From Sclerotiophoma versabilis (Eukaryota > Ascomycota > Dothideomycetes > Pleosporales > Didymellaceae), in the NCBI GenBank assembly GCA_012274445.1, contig JAAROD010000049.1, positions 930,001 to 994,000 of the forward strand: a stretch of DNA of 64,000 bases. Direction: 5' to 3'. The translations under genes were made by a program, and so were the position numbers. Positions within the stretch are counted from its first letter, which is position 1. Each line of letters opens with the position of its first letter. The notes beneath the pieces are model-generated. The model saw only the letters and a list, made by a program, of their open reading frames with translations. It did no database searches and was not told the DNA's origin. This document shows positions 42,123 through 54,149 of this stretch, one piece after another.

Positions 42123-44165
42123 AAGCAAGCTAATGGAAGAGTCGCAGACGGCACTTTTCCTCTTCATTGCACTTGTAATTGACCTTAGCATTACAACAAG
42201 AGATCCGTTCATTAAACTGAGAGTTAGCTTGCGGTAAGACTAGACCCCATGAGTGACGGGGGGAGATGGGGAGGCGGGGGGGTTTGTCTCCTTGTCTGGT
42301 GGGCTTTGATAATGTTTTGCCTTACTCGCTCTAGAAGACTCACCACCCTGAAGACGAAAAACCGATTTCTATTCCGAAGCAAGATTAGACTGGACTGACA
42401 CTAAGCTCCATCTAAACGTTGTTCGCTTTGTTCTAGAAGTGTTCAACATGATGTAAGTGAACAACGGTGGGAGCTCAGCACAAGGGCCGACGATGGACAG
42501 AAGGACGCAGACTCAGCCTCAGCCTCAGTTACCATTTCTTTGTCTTCCTGAGGAGCTGTGAACCAGCTTCTGAATTCTTATCATGCCATATTCATTGAAG
42601 TCAAGACTAAGGACGGTACACACGTATAATACACGCACAGACAAGATATCTACCGATTTCAGTCTTCTCAACATAATCAAGACCCTCTTGCTGCCCTTCA
42701 ATTCGAAGAATTTTCTTTGTGTGACCCTGATGGCCGCCATACAGATTTCAGCAGATGCGCAAGTGCCTCCACGGCCGAGTAGCGAGCTATTATCCATTCC
42801 ATGCATGTTACTCAGCAGCAGAGGTTAGGCGCGTTCGTCTTCTGCAAGTTGCTTAGAGGATATTGAAGAACTACTGGAGATGAAACAGTCAATTTTTACC
42901 AAAGACAATCCTTCTGTTACATTTTAGCTTTTGTGTTAGATAAGAGCTTACTCTTCGATAGACGGGTAAGTAGGGATGCAAAGTTTGGAGGTATACTCTA
43001 GTCTTAGCTTTGCGTATAATTCACTAACGTTGCTAGTAAAACTAAAAGCTGCTTATGTTAGATATTAGTAGTGTGTATCTACATAGAATGTCTTATAGAT
43101 AGAATTACCGAGCAAAATTGTGTACATTAACTACAAGCCAATTAAGTGTAGATATTGACCAAGATAGGATAGACAGCAATTGTAACTTGAGGATAGACTA
43201 GACACTATAACACAAACCCCTCCTAGCATGGTACGGTAGCTTAGCACGTCCATAGTATCACCTAGGAGGTCAATGTACTGAGGGTTTCACTCCATTTCCG
43301 CCACTGATGTCAAGGTTCATTCACTTAATCAACCAAAACTTACTTCACCCGCACGATCCCACTCAACTAAAGAGACCCATCTACCCCCGTCGACAATGCC
43401 GCTTTTCAGCACAAATTAGCGTTCGCATTCGACGAGGTCAAGTCCAGCTTCAAGACTTGATATTACAGACCCGGCAAAAAGTCTGGAGGCTTGAGACGTT
43501 GTGTGACTACTACTCAGGCACAAGATCAGCATTGAGATCGACCACACCTGTGTCGTGACAAAAGACCATGAGTCCGGAAGTCCCTGCTGGCGTCAACGCA
43601 CGCGTCGTGTGACCTCGCTGCTCGTGCTGATGATGACCTACCGCCGACTCTATTCAGAGACAGCTTGCTTGCTAATCAGTCTCGACACATTCGATATAGG
43701 ATTTCTGTCATGGAGCGGCGCCGTCTACCAAGTAGTGAGGCTCACTCAAGTGACTGTCTGCACAATGTGGCGCGATGGACAATGGAGGGTTTCTGTGGCT
43801 GCTCGCTGACTGTCGCGCCCTCGGAACAGTTGTCTTCCATGTGTGCATTCATCGAATCCCAGGGGGCACCAAGCGCGTCTTAGACAACAATTTCATGCCA
43901 GGGGTTGCGATCACGTCAACGTCAACTTCTAAGATTGGAGAGACGAGTTTAGGGGCCTGATGTGAAGGTGTGGTTGAGTTGTTGAGCTGCGGGTTGGCGC
44001 TCTAGTCGGTTTCTGAGATGAGTAGCATGCTTCTAAAAGTGTATACTCATGCAGTATCCATAGTATGGCAAAGCGACAATTTTCTTGTAACGCATTACCG
44101 GCTCAAATGCAAATGGGTATCTCTTACTACATCTCCCTAAATGCAACACTCCAGCATACCTTCCT
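42123..44165. other. Gene-free interval, partly AT-rich
   Basis: About 2 kb between the GH3 gene and dynactin p50. Frames at 43307-43960 are short, overlapping and without family resemblance. The middle part is AT-rich and is listed separately. Confidence 0.4.
42880..43260. repeat. AT-rich, TA-rich patch; possible decayed repeat
   Basis: The composition changes visibly here, with many TA steps and TTAGATATTAG- or CTTATAGATAG-like runs in an otherwise GC-balanced window. No open frame survives. This is the appearance of a repeat hit by repeat-induced point mutation. No terminal repeats or coding remnants could be recognised, so the origin is not proven. Confidence 0.35.
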
Positions 44166-45443
44166 CTACTCCTTTCGTTCTGCAAGCAGCTTCGCAATCT
44201 TCTCCTCCAGCATCTTTATATCTTCGCCAACCACCTTAACATTGCCCTGCATCGCTTTCTCGTGCTTCTTTACGTCCTCTTCCACGAGTTCCAGCTGCTT
44301 CTCCCACTTCTTAATTTCCTCTTCTTGCTTCGATTGCCGCGACTCCAGCTCAGTTAATACTTCGTCTGCTTGCCAGGCGCTGGTGTGTACAAGGCGCAAT
44401 GTGCGTAAGCGCTCGAGGACAAGGGGTAGGATAGGCGAGAGCTTGTCGATTGAGGGTAGTGTGCCGTAGAGCGCGTTGATTTTGGCCTCTTGCTCGGGCG
44501 TTGCGCTATCCTCGGAAGAGCCGGCGCGTGATGCTTCTAGGCGTGCTTCTTTGAGATCCTCGGCCTCCTCTATCAGTTTCTTGATCTGTTGTGATGCTCC
44601 GTCGAGGTTATTCGTCGAGGCATCGCCAATGGCACCAAGTGTTTGCTCTAGTCTTTGCAGCGTTGTGAAGACAGGAAATGTGGTGTCCTCGCTCATCTCT
44701 GGCATGGTATTGCCGTTAAGCCCGAGACTGTTTTCCATTTGCGTTATCCTTTGGTCGAAGTCGGCAGCTTGGCTTAGAACGTGCTCCAATTGACTCTTTT
44801 GGATCTGTGTTCCAGGCAGCGGAGGCTGGTTTTTAATTGCTGTTGTGATCTTCGAGCTTGGCGCAAAGGGTTCGTAGTCATTGAATTTCTGTATTGTCCG
44901 GTCGAGCAGCGGTTCTGCACCTCGGACGCCTCCCCTCCGGCTAGCATAGATCTCGTCAACCTTGTCTGAGATGAGATCCATCACCTCTTTAGCATCTCGC
45001 TCCTCGATCTTCGTCTTGTCTCCGGACTGCTTCCTCTGTTCGTACTCGTCTTCCAACTCTTGCAATTCCCGCTTCACCCTCATGAGCTTACGCGCAAAGC
45101 TTTCTTGCTCCTCATCGCTATCATCTCCCAATATTTCGCCTCGCCGCCGCTGCCGTGTGTATGTCCGGTACGCCTGCCGTTGCGCAATGTTGTCGGAGAA
45201 ATCCACTCCATTGGCGTCAACTCGTGAGGGCTGGAACCGGTTACGCGCCTGATCTGTCTGCAAATGCTGATGGGTTACAGCAGAACTTTCAGGATCAGAG
45301 TCATCGTAGTCCGACTCAGATATTGCAGTAGAGGCTTGTATTGTAGAGACATCTTCGGCGAGTTCGGGGGTTTCGTAAACGTCTGGTGCAGTGTCTATGC
45401 CAGGCAAGCTGTCATACTTGGGTCGCGATGCTTCCGAGGCCAT
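44166..45443 (-). CDS. JNM1: Dynactin subunit 2 (p50 dynamitin)
   Basis: A single exon of 425 residues from the ATG at 45443, chosen because the dynamitin N-terminus follows at once (KYDSLPGIDTAPDVYETPEL). The frame is open for 58 codons upstream but that part has no family character. The remainder alternates acidic linkers and coiled coils: ARKLMRVKRELQELEDEYEQ, QLEHVLSQAADFDQRITQME with SLGLNG, LQRLEQTLGAI and a long C-terminal heptad region ending KMLEEKIAKLLAERKE. p50 forms the shoulder of dynactin, linking the dynein-binding p150 arm to the Arp1 filament. In hyphae it is needed for nuclear and endosome movement. It is the right length for fungal orthologues. The gene follows ARPC2 in tandem. 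Confidence 0.93.
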   Translation of the reverse strand: MASEASRPKYDSLPGIDTAPDVYETPELAEDVSTIQASTAISESDYDDSDPESSAVTHQHLQTDQARNRFQPSRVDANGVDFSDNIAQRQAYRTYTRQRRRGEILGDDSDEEQESFARKLMRVKRELQELEDEYEQRKQSGDKTKIEERDAKEVMDLISDKVDEIYASRRGGVRGAEPLLDRTIQKFNDYEPFAPSSKITTAIKNQPPLPGTQIQKSQLEHVLSQAADFDQRITQMENSLGLNGNTMPEMSEDTTFPVFTTLQRLEQTLGAIGDASTNNLDGASQQIKKLIEEAEDLKEARLEASRAGSSEDSATPEQEAKINALYGTLPSIDKLSPILPLVLERLRTLRLVHTSAWQADEVLTELESRQSKQEEEIKKWEKQLELVEEDVKKHEKAMQGNVKVVGEDIKMLEEKIAKLLAERKE

Positions 45444-45742
45444 TGCGAGGTATATTGGGAAAAGGAAGAAGAGCGAAGCGTGTTGGGTGGGTGGGGGGTT
45501 TCGAGGATGTGGGGTGTAAACTTTGGGGAACGCGTCGATTGGAAGTCGCGACCGTCCGTGCGCCCATGTCGATTGGGTCTTAAGCCGGAGAGTCTGAGAA
45601 TAAACGTAAGAAATCATTGCTTGTCAAACATTGCAGTTACGAGTAATTTAGGCTGCAATCATGGCATATCACACGATGTATTACATGATCTGGAATTGTT
45701 TCGTCTTCTTCTTGACAAACTACTACACCCCGACAGATGCAC

Positions 45743-46903
45743 TTATGCCTGTACCCTAAATGTTCGTCCGCTAGCTGTTTTGCGCTCTTTCTCTTCTGCC
45801 TCGGGCCTTGCTCTTCGTAGGACTGTAGCATGGTGAGTACATGAGCTATGAGATAAATGACCGTTGTCCACGTACCCTGAAGGAAGTCGGCAGTCCTCTT
45901 GCGCATCCTAGAGTGGATGAACGCCTTCGAGGCCTTGATGTGGTAGTGGAAGTAATCGCGGAAGGTCTGGATATGGGAGATAACCTCCGCTCGTCGAGCA
46001 GCTGTCAGATGGCGAGGGAAGAGAACTGTTTCTGTCAGCGGGTGCCATGTGTATAAGCATCACTGGACGCACCAAATGTGATGTAGCCAATGTCGGCAGA
46101 GCCAGAAGTGTCAACTCCAGGAATGCCCTGCAACTCGAGAGGTGGGTCGTTACGGAAAAGGACCTGGGGTGCGTTCTGGATGGCTCTCCGCCTGGCATCG
46201 ACGAACTCCTGAAGGAACACCTTTCCGAAGATTCTGTCCGTCTCTTCCCTGAAGACGGTGGAGAAGATGACTGTAACACGGTCGAAGCTGGCCTTGATGT
46301 ATATCGCTTCCTCCTCACGGTAGTGGATCGCGCGGACCTCACCACCCTCCTTCACACCCTGGGGTGCCGACTCTGATGTGTATTTCGAAGCTTCCTCTTG
46401 CAGCTGCGCGAACTCGTCGAAAGCTTGCTCGAAGGGTGCAGCCATGGCATTCCGCTTGAGGAGGGAAATGCGCCTGATGAGATCATCACGGCCCTCTGGT
46501 GGCTGTCAGCAGCTGCTTTGTTCCAATTGATTGTTGGCCGTACCCTTGTCTTCTGGCAGGTTCTCCAGATCTACCAGCACCGAGAAGTCGTACCCCGACT
46601 CGGGCGACACAATGTACGGGCCATACTCGCGTTCAAGGACTGCCTGGGCGCCGTACTGCACCAGCTCGGAAAAGCACTTGATCTGCAGGGAGACGAGGAT
46701 CTTGGTCTTGCTTTCGGGGGTCGAGATGTGGAATGTGACACCGTCAAAGTCGGAGACGACCTGGTCGATGTTCGCTGGAGCTCCTCTGTATGCGGTCAGT
46801 CTGGCGGGTTGCGGTGCGGGCAGCGGCGGGGCAGGGCGCACCCAGAGAAGCGGTCCTTCAGCAGGGACTCGATGAGCACGTTCTGGTAGTCGAGGAGAAG
46901 CAT
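45743..46903 (-). CDS. ARC35: Arp2/3 complex subunit 2 (ARPC2, p34)
   Basis: Five exons on the minus strand (46903-46842, 46785-46544, 46495-46073, 46031-45876, 45822-45743) give 320 residues. It begins MLLLDYQNVLIESLLKDRFS, the standard ARPC2 start. Next come NIDQVVSDFDGVTFHISTPE, QIKCFSELVQYGAQAVLERE, then YGPYIVSPESGYDFSVLVDL and RDDLIRRISLLKRNAMAAPF. The second half has YREEEAIYIKASFDRVTVIF, GYITFETVLFPRHLTAARRA, FRDYFHYHIKASKAFIHSRM and the basic tail RRARPEAEEKERKTASGRTF. ARPC2 and ARPC4 form the core that holds Arp2 and Arp3 and contacts the mother actin filament, driving branched actin at endocytic patches. Each splice join was chosen by phase and family continuity. The third-exon acceptor gives DKEGRDDLI. 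The promoter is shared with UTP12. Confidence 0.93.
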
Positions 46904-47226
46904 TGTGGCGGTCCGGTTGCTGTGACGGAGTGCAGCGAGGTATGGCGGGGAGCTCTCGTACGCTGAGGCTGATGCGGAGGCCGGAGGTGCCCAGTGTCGT
47001 CGCAGGCAAGTGGGCCGTCTGTGGCTGGTGCTGTGGCGTCGGGCGGCGGGTCGCAGCTTCCAAAAAGTTTCGAGAGCTGCCGCCGAGAAAAGTTCACCAC
47101 CTTTCACGCTCGCGGCCAACAACAGCAGCAGAGGTCAGCGGCAGTAATGACCTGAAGGCCGTATTGTCGATCTCTTACTTTTACCCATACGTTCTTGATA
47201 CCCTCAAAATTTGCTAGTGGCGCATC
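46904..47226. promoter_or_regulatory. Shared divergent promoter, ARPC2 / UTP12
   Basis: The start codons are 323 bases apart on opposite strands. Frames cross the interval but have no family character. Both promoters must lie here. No specific site is claimed. Confidence 0.55.
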
Positions 47227-50151
47227 ATGGTAAAGTCATACAGGTATGCACCGCAGGCGCAAACACACTGGACCTTCCATTAACTCTTGAACAGCAAGTA
47301 CGAGCAGAGTGACGCTTTCGGCGTTGTTGCGACTGCCACCTCGAACCTCGTCTGGACCGCCGAAGTCGCCCAACCCGGCACCAAGTCCTCCGGAGCAGGA
47401 CGCGCATACGCCGCCGCGAACGAAGAAGTCCTCTGCTGGGACGTGAAGAAGGGCGAACTCCTGAGCAGATGGCGCGATGCTAGCTGCACCGACGAGGTCA
47501 CAGTCATCTGCAGGAGCGACGTTGACCAGGATGTCTTCGCTGTAGGGTACGCAGATGGAAGTATTCGAATCTGGGATGCGAGAACGGCGACCGCCATTAT
47601 TAGCTTCAACGGACACAAGTCAGCCGTCACTACGTTAGCCTTCGACCAGAGTGGAGTGCGACTGGCAAGTGGCGCGAAGGATACAGATATTGTCATTTGG
47701 GACCTTGTTTCTGAGACTGGTCTTTTCAAGCTTCGGGGACACAAGGGACAGATTACTGGCTTGCAATTCCTCCATCCTGGACTTACGCCACAGGAAGATG
47801 GAGAAGAGGTGGAAATGGACACAGACCAGGCCTTCCTCTTGTCGACAAGCAAAGACGCTTTAATCAAGATCTGGGACATTAGCACACAGCACTGCATCGA
47901 GACACACATCGCCCAGACGAACGGAGAATGTTGGGCATTAGGTGTAGCACCAGACGGCAGTGGCTGCATCACGGCAGGAAACGATGGTGAACTCAAGGTC
48001 TGGGCTATCGACCTGCCTGGTTTACGACGAGCTGGGTCAGCTGTTGGTGAAGCTACCGAGCAGCGCTATCTCACAGCAAGGGGCACATTATACCGATCGA
48101 GCAAGGACCGAACACAAGGTATATCCTTCCACCCCAAGTCGAACTACGTCGCTGTACACGGTACAGAAAAGGCCGTGGAGATCTGGCGGATACGAACTGA
48201 AGAGGAGGTAAAGAAGAGTCTAGCCAGGAAGAGAAGAAGAAGACGCGAGAAGGGCAAGAACGAGGCAAATGGCGATGTGCAAGAGGAGGAGGCGGAAGAC
48301 AAGATTAACGTCGCGGACGCTGAGATCGGTGATGTTATTACCTCATACGTGACCGTGCGTACGGCAGGAAAGGTCAGGTCTGTTGCATGGATGAAGCCCC
48401 GGGGTTCAAAGAAGATGCAGCTCCTGATTGGTACCAACAACAACCTCATCGACGTATATGATATTCCTACGAAGAGCAAATCCAAGACTGACGAGGTACC
48501 GGACTACACCCGCACATTGTCTGTTGAGCTTGCAGGTCACAGGAACGATGTGCGCGCACTGGCACTTAGCTCAGATGACCGCATGTTGGCATCAGCTTCA
48601 AGCGGTGGTCTTAAGATCTGGAATATCAAAACTCAAAACTGCCTGCGTACACTGGAGTGTGGCTACGCGCTTTGCTGTGCATTCTTGCCAGGCGACAAAA
48701 TCGTGGTTGTAGGTACAAAGGAAGGCCACCTTGAGTTGTACGACATTGCAGCCTCGTCGTTACTTGACAAGATTGAGGCACATGAAGGCGCTGTCTGGAC
48801 TTTGCAGGTTCACCCCGATGGAAAATCGCTCATCTCTGGTAGTGCAGACAAGTCGGTCAAATTCTGGAACTTCGAGATCGTCCAGGAAGAAATTCCTGGC
48901 ACAAAGCGCACGATGCCTCGTCTCAAGCTTGTTCAATCGCGCATTCTGAAGCTTAATGACGATGTTCTGAGCCTGCAGTTCTCGCCTGACTCCAGGCTAT
49001 TGGCTGTTGCAACTCTGGACAATACAGTAAAGGTCTTCTTCGTCGACTCGCTCAAGCTCTTCCTGAACCTGTATGGTCACAAACTACCGGTCCTCAACAT
49101 GTCGATATCAAGCGACAGTAAGTTGATTGCAACATGTTCAGCCGACAAGAACGTTCGAATCTGGGGTCTCGACTTCGGTGACTGCCACAAAGCGCTCTTC
49201 GGCCACGAGGACAGCATCATGCAGATCTCCTTTATCCCACATCCTGTCGACGGCGACGAGAAACACATTTTCTTCAGCGCAAGCAAAGACAAAACAATCA
49301 AGAGCTGGGACGGCGACAAGTTCCAACAAATCCAGAAATTCCGCGGCCACCACGGCGAAATTTGGGCCATGACACTCGCACGCACCGGCGACTTCATTGT
49401 CACCGCCTCCCACGATAAGAGCATCCGCGTTTGGACCAAATCCGACGAGCCGATCTTCCTCGAGGAAGAGCGCGAGCGCGAACTCGAAGAACTCTACGAG
49501 AACACCCTCGCCCGCTCCCTTGAAGATGAAGAGCCCTCCAACGGCGAAGGTGCAGAAGCTGTCGACGCCTCCAAGAAGACAATCAGCTCCCTCACAGCTG
49601 GAGAGCGCATTCAAGAAGCACTCGATCTTGGTATTGCAGACTTGGAAGTCGTGCGACAGTGGGAAGTTCAGAAGCGAGCGAACCCGAAGATTGCGCCACC
49701 GCAGCGTAACCCCCTGTTCCTGGCACTGGGCAATATTTCAGCGGAGCGCCACGTTCTAAACACTATGGCCAAGATCCCGGCCGCTCAACTCCAGGACGCG
49801 CTCCTCGTGCTGCCCTTTGCTTCGTTACCTGCGCTGTTCACCTTCCTTAGCATATGGGTCCAGAAACAGTGGAATGTTACCCTCACCTGTCGCGTGCTGT
49901 TTTTCATGGTTAAGACGCACCAGAAGCAGATCGTCGCGTCGCGGGAGCTGAAGACAGTGCTGGGGGATATGAGGAGTGATTTGAGGAAGAGTTTGAGTGG
50001 GAACAAGGATTTGATTGGGTTTAATGTTGCGGCGCTCAGGTTTGTGGGTGAGAGGGTAGACGAACAGAAGATTGTAAGACTGGAGGATGTAGAGAGAATT
50101 GAGGAGGAAGGGAAGCAGAGGAAGAAGAGAGGGTTTGTGGATGTTGCGTAA
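47227..50151 (+). CDS. UTP12: U3 snoRNP WD40 protein UTP12 (SSU processome)
   Basis: Two exons. The first is only 17 bases (47227-47243, MVKSY). A 51-base intron leads to 47295-50151, giving 957 residues (yeast Utp12/Dip2 is 943). Two seven-bladed WD40 propellers are visible: GYADGSIRIWDARTATAIIS, LASGAKDTDIVIWDL and LSTSKDALIKIWDISTQH in the first; LSSDDRMLASASSGGLKIWN, LISGSADKSVKFWNFEIVQE, IATCSADKNVRIWGLDFGDC and FIVTASHDKSIRVWTKSDEP in the second. A basic insert (KKSLARKRRRRREKGKN) lies near residue 320 and could be a nuclear signal. The Utp12 C-terminal helical domain (FLALGNISAERHVLNTMAKI onward) ends the protein. It belongs to the UTP-B subcomplex that binds the 5' ETS of pre-rRNA and U3 snoRNA. 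Confidence 0.95.
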
Positions 50152-53100
50152 AAGTCCTTGGCAATTAAAGCATTGGGAGGAGTTGAGGATGTTGGAACTG
50201 TACGTGTCGTAGACACCACGCCGATTTCATCGAAAGACGCTTACCATTCACCTCTCAGGAGCACATGCTGACTCACCGTGTGATCTGTCTTCCTGATCCA
50301 TCTTGAAATCTCAGCCGCCATTGTGCTCAGTGTGTAGGTAGAATGTGAGCTCTCCGAGTCCACGCCGCTTACTGTTGTCATCCCAAAACCTCTTCACTAG
50401 CCTTTCCTCTGCATTCATGCAGACGGGTTGAATAGTCTTATGTTGTTGAGCGGTGAGCCTGGAAGTATCCCTCCGCTGACGAAATGACATTCGCAAGGTC
50501 GTCGCTAGGCGCGAAGTCAAAGCTCTAGAGACGGAAGGACAACAGATAGGTCCTTGCTCGGATCTGATTACAAGCGTTGCTCCTTCGGATGAATTTGTTG
50601 GCCCTGCTCAATGTCTTCTCCCAGAGCATCCGTAAGCTGGTCAAGCCATGGTCCTTGCGCCACCGCCATAACATTTATACGCTGTCCGTTGCTAGCGCGT
50701 ATTTTTAGGATCGAGTACGCAGTGCAGCGGGGAGGGCGGAGGAGCGGTGGTTACTCGCTTTTCTGTACGGTGCTGTCTTTTTTCAGTGAGTTTAGTTGCG
50801 TTCAAAGCTCATGTCTCCGTGCACATGGTCGTGGGAGCTAGCAACAGGTGGCAACCTGAGAGTTGACATGGTACATCGGAAAAGCAGGTGTGGAAGATTG
50901 ATAGTTGAGCACATCAAGTATGGAATGTTCAGGCGAAAATAGGGCGGTCAGTCTCAGTGAAAGTGTAAGCAAATGAGCGCTACGCCAAGCCAGCAAGTTT
51001 TTACAGATATCGTTCAAGGTCGACTACCTGAATATCTACGCAGATGCCCCGTTTTTGAAGAATCGAAATCACGCTTGACAAGCGTAGCGCTTATAAGAAG
51101 CTGAGCCATCTTCCAATAGACCATCAGTGCGAGCAGGCGTGAGCAGCGAGACATTGTCTTTCAAATAGATATTCATGCTAACACGCTTCAGCACTCAAGA
51201 GAACCAACGCAACTCTCGTCCACTACATTTGCCACCTAAGCTCCCCAATAAGATCCATGCGTTTCTCTTCGAAACAACAGCGTCGGAACGGCGAAGGCAC
51301 CGTCTTCTAAGGTAGATGGTCCAGCCCGGGGAGAAGCAATTGCAATTGGCATATCGCCAACTTCACATTAAGGTGCGCAAATCTCAAATTCCACTCAGAA
51401 TCCTCAACCTCCGGCTCAACTTCCACACCATGGATCTACGCGAACTGATCATGGCAGGCAGATCTAACGCACAAGCATTGAAGTTCATCGATGTGCAATG
51501 TAGACTTCAAGTCAGTTCTGCGCTCACAAAAGCATATCTTTGCTGTCGGAGGGGTTAAAGAGGCTTCGATGATAGGAAGCAGTTTGTTCAAGACGCTTCC
51601 GCAAACCTTCAGTGCATTCGCATTTGGGGTGTCTTGGACTCTGGAGGTGCGCGTTCTCGAGTGACAAAGTCCTGAAGGAACCGGTTCAGCCGACCCGACC
51701 TCGAGGTGAATGTTGTGCAATGATTGGTTTGCAGTAGAACCGAGGGCGGTAGGCTACGTTGCTATTTCCGTCTCAGAACAGTAGACATTGCATGTAACGC
51801 CTAGAAAGCACACGTCGCTCTGCACTACAACCCATCAGCCCTTAAGATAGCACACATGTGAACAAAGGTGACTGGTGCTGCACACCTGTCCGTGCAACCA
51901 AGACGGATCTTGCGGTCTTTCCATCAGTCCAACAGTCCAGTTGTTTCCGCCTCGCAGATCCAGCAATTAGTCCAACGAACTGTGGACGAAAATTCCATGC
52001 CTGCAATGCAGGCAAACCCGACGAAACTCACGTATGCCGACACGTTTGGGAAACGGGAAGAACGACATGGTATGTTATATCCTTTGTTGCCATCGCTGAA
52101 GATGGTGAACCATGTTACTAATCTGTTCTTTGTATCCAGTCCCGGTAGGTACTATGCTGCAACAGGCATAAGGTCATCATAGGACAGGTGCTTTTGGGAC
52201 ATGTTTATGAGTTTGCAGTTCCGAGAGCGAATAAGCTATTTTTGTGGCGGTCGACAATACTGCCAATGCCTAACCACGAGGTCATCTTAATGCCAGTGAG
52301 TTGATGTGAGTTGATGTCAGAGAGGTCTGTAGATTGGTCGAACAAAGATGTGTAGATCAGAATGAAAGACGAATAAATATATCGGCGCTTTAGGGCGTTG
52401 ATCTAGAAGATCAGAGAGCCAAGATCTGTGTTCTGTCAGAGCACTGCAGCGCTCCGGGTACCAGCGTTGATGTTTCGCGACGCAGCTACACTGACGTGAG
52501 GGTGGAAAATTATTGGTGCAAACATGCATCGACATAACAGAACGATGCCAGGACCATAGGCAAAGGAAATTCTTTGCAAACGCTATGCATAGCATCTTGG
52601 CGTGCTGCACAATTGCTTCTTAAGAAAAGACGTCTCCGGAAGACTGGTCGAGCGAGTATTTTGCATGCTATTGTTAGCCCTTTTCTGATTCAAGCATTGA
52701 GTGCGACGTACGATCGGGCCACGGGGCATTTGTGCCGCCGAGACCCGAGCTTGACAATATCTCGTCCTTGGAGAATCCCGGGTAAAGTTTGAGTGGCAGA
52801 ATAGTTGAGCGTATGACCACACGGAAGTAATAGGAAATTGGAGACAAGCACGTCATGCTCACAGGAGGCTCTGGTCTTGACGTGGCAGATGTGCACCTTG
52901 GAATGTCATGTTCAGCCCTGTAAATCACACTTCAGTTCTGCCCGATCTTCCCGCTTCCATGAGCATCCAGTCGGAATCCACGCCAAACCGGTGAACTACA
53001 CTCGGACAATGGTACTGTATACATGCGCGCACACCCAAGAGCTCACCTGCAGGAATGCGCACATTCATGAAACGACGAGGAGAACACAATGCGAAATGCA

Positions 53101-54149
53101 CAATTGAGCAGAACCACGTCTTCTTATCATCACCAGCTCATGACACGGCAGGGATGGGTCCATGATGAAGCGGGACGGGACATTGAAGTTTGGCAGCACT
53201 GCCTCGCAAGCCACCACCATTTCCAACCCTGGCGTGATCTGGCCATTGGTGCGCGCCGCTAAAGGGCGTTCTTGCTGCTTGTGGGTCACCGGTCAAGCCT
53301 TGTCGTCGTGCTGTGCAGTTCTCCGGCCGCAAGTGCGGGTCTACACTGTTGGTCCGACCGCCCTTTGCAGGTCGTTTTGGCTGTGTATGCACAGTTACGG
53401 GTGAAGAACTGGCGGTGGTCGCCGTTCAACTGTGCAATTGTGCGGCCAACGACGACGACGCGTATCTCGAAACAGATGGCGAATAGACTGAAGGGGCAGA
53501 TGGCGCCCTCGCTGGTGAACAACTTGCGTCAGAGCTGGGTGTATTGTTGTGCTCGCAGCGAATAATCGCATAAGCTCGAAGTTGGCCGCGAGTTATTGAA
53601 GCTTTAGGGCTTAGCTGGAAGCCAACTCCAGGCAGCAGCGACGCTAGCGCCGTCTACGACTTGGCTGTCAGCATCGTCGTCTGTTCCCAACTAACGCTGT
53701 CCTTCCCTCTCTTTTACTCTCGACTCGCCCAATTCATCAGTTCTTCTCCGTCCAATTTTCTGTCCTGAGGCCTGCAACCCCTCTTTTGCGCCGCGTACCC
53801 GCCTTCCTGCATCACTTTGCCACGCACGCAGTCCGTCTCACCCGCACTGCATCGCCTTTCATATACTGCACAATTCCCCACCGTCTGCAACAACGAAAGG
53901 ACTCTGCGCGCCCTTCTTCCTCCGCTGGAATCATTTCTACAATTAGCCGATCAACCACGCCTTTCCGCGGCCGTCAAATCATTGATTTTGAGCCGGTCAA
54001 TGAGAACGTGATCCAGGACTCGCACCACCACCATCGGTTCTGGCCATAGGTTGATAGGATCCCTCGGGCTCTGTGAACTGTGCACTTGCCGTGACTCATA
54101 GCCTGAGGCCTCCTTCCCATTTTAGCGCGTCTGGATTCAGTCATACAAC
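50152..54149. other. Four-kilobase gene-free interval and long leader of the C2H2 gene
   Basis: No frame above about 105 codons and none with family resemblance. Frames overlap on both strands throughout. The last 450 bases (about 53690-54149) are CT-rich and typical of a long fungal 5' leader. They contain an 87-codon upstream frame at 53786-54049, which may be a chance frame or an upstream ORF. I see no transposon, RNA gene or repeat. Confidence 0.45.

Noticed and set aside
45264..45836. A 190-codon plus-strand frame opposite the dynactin and ARPC2 genes
   Set aside because: Antisense to two confidently identified genes and without family resemblance.
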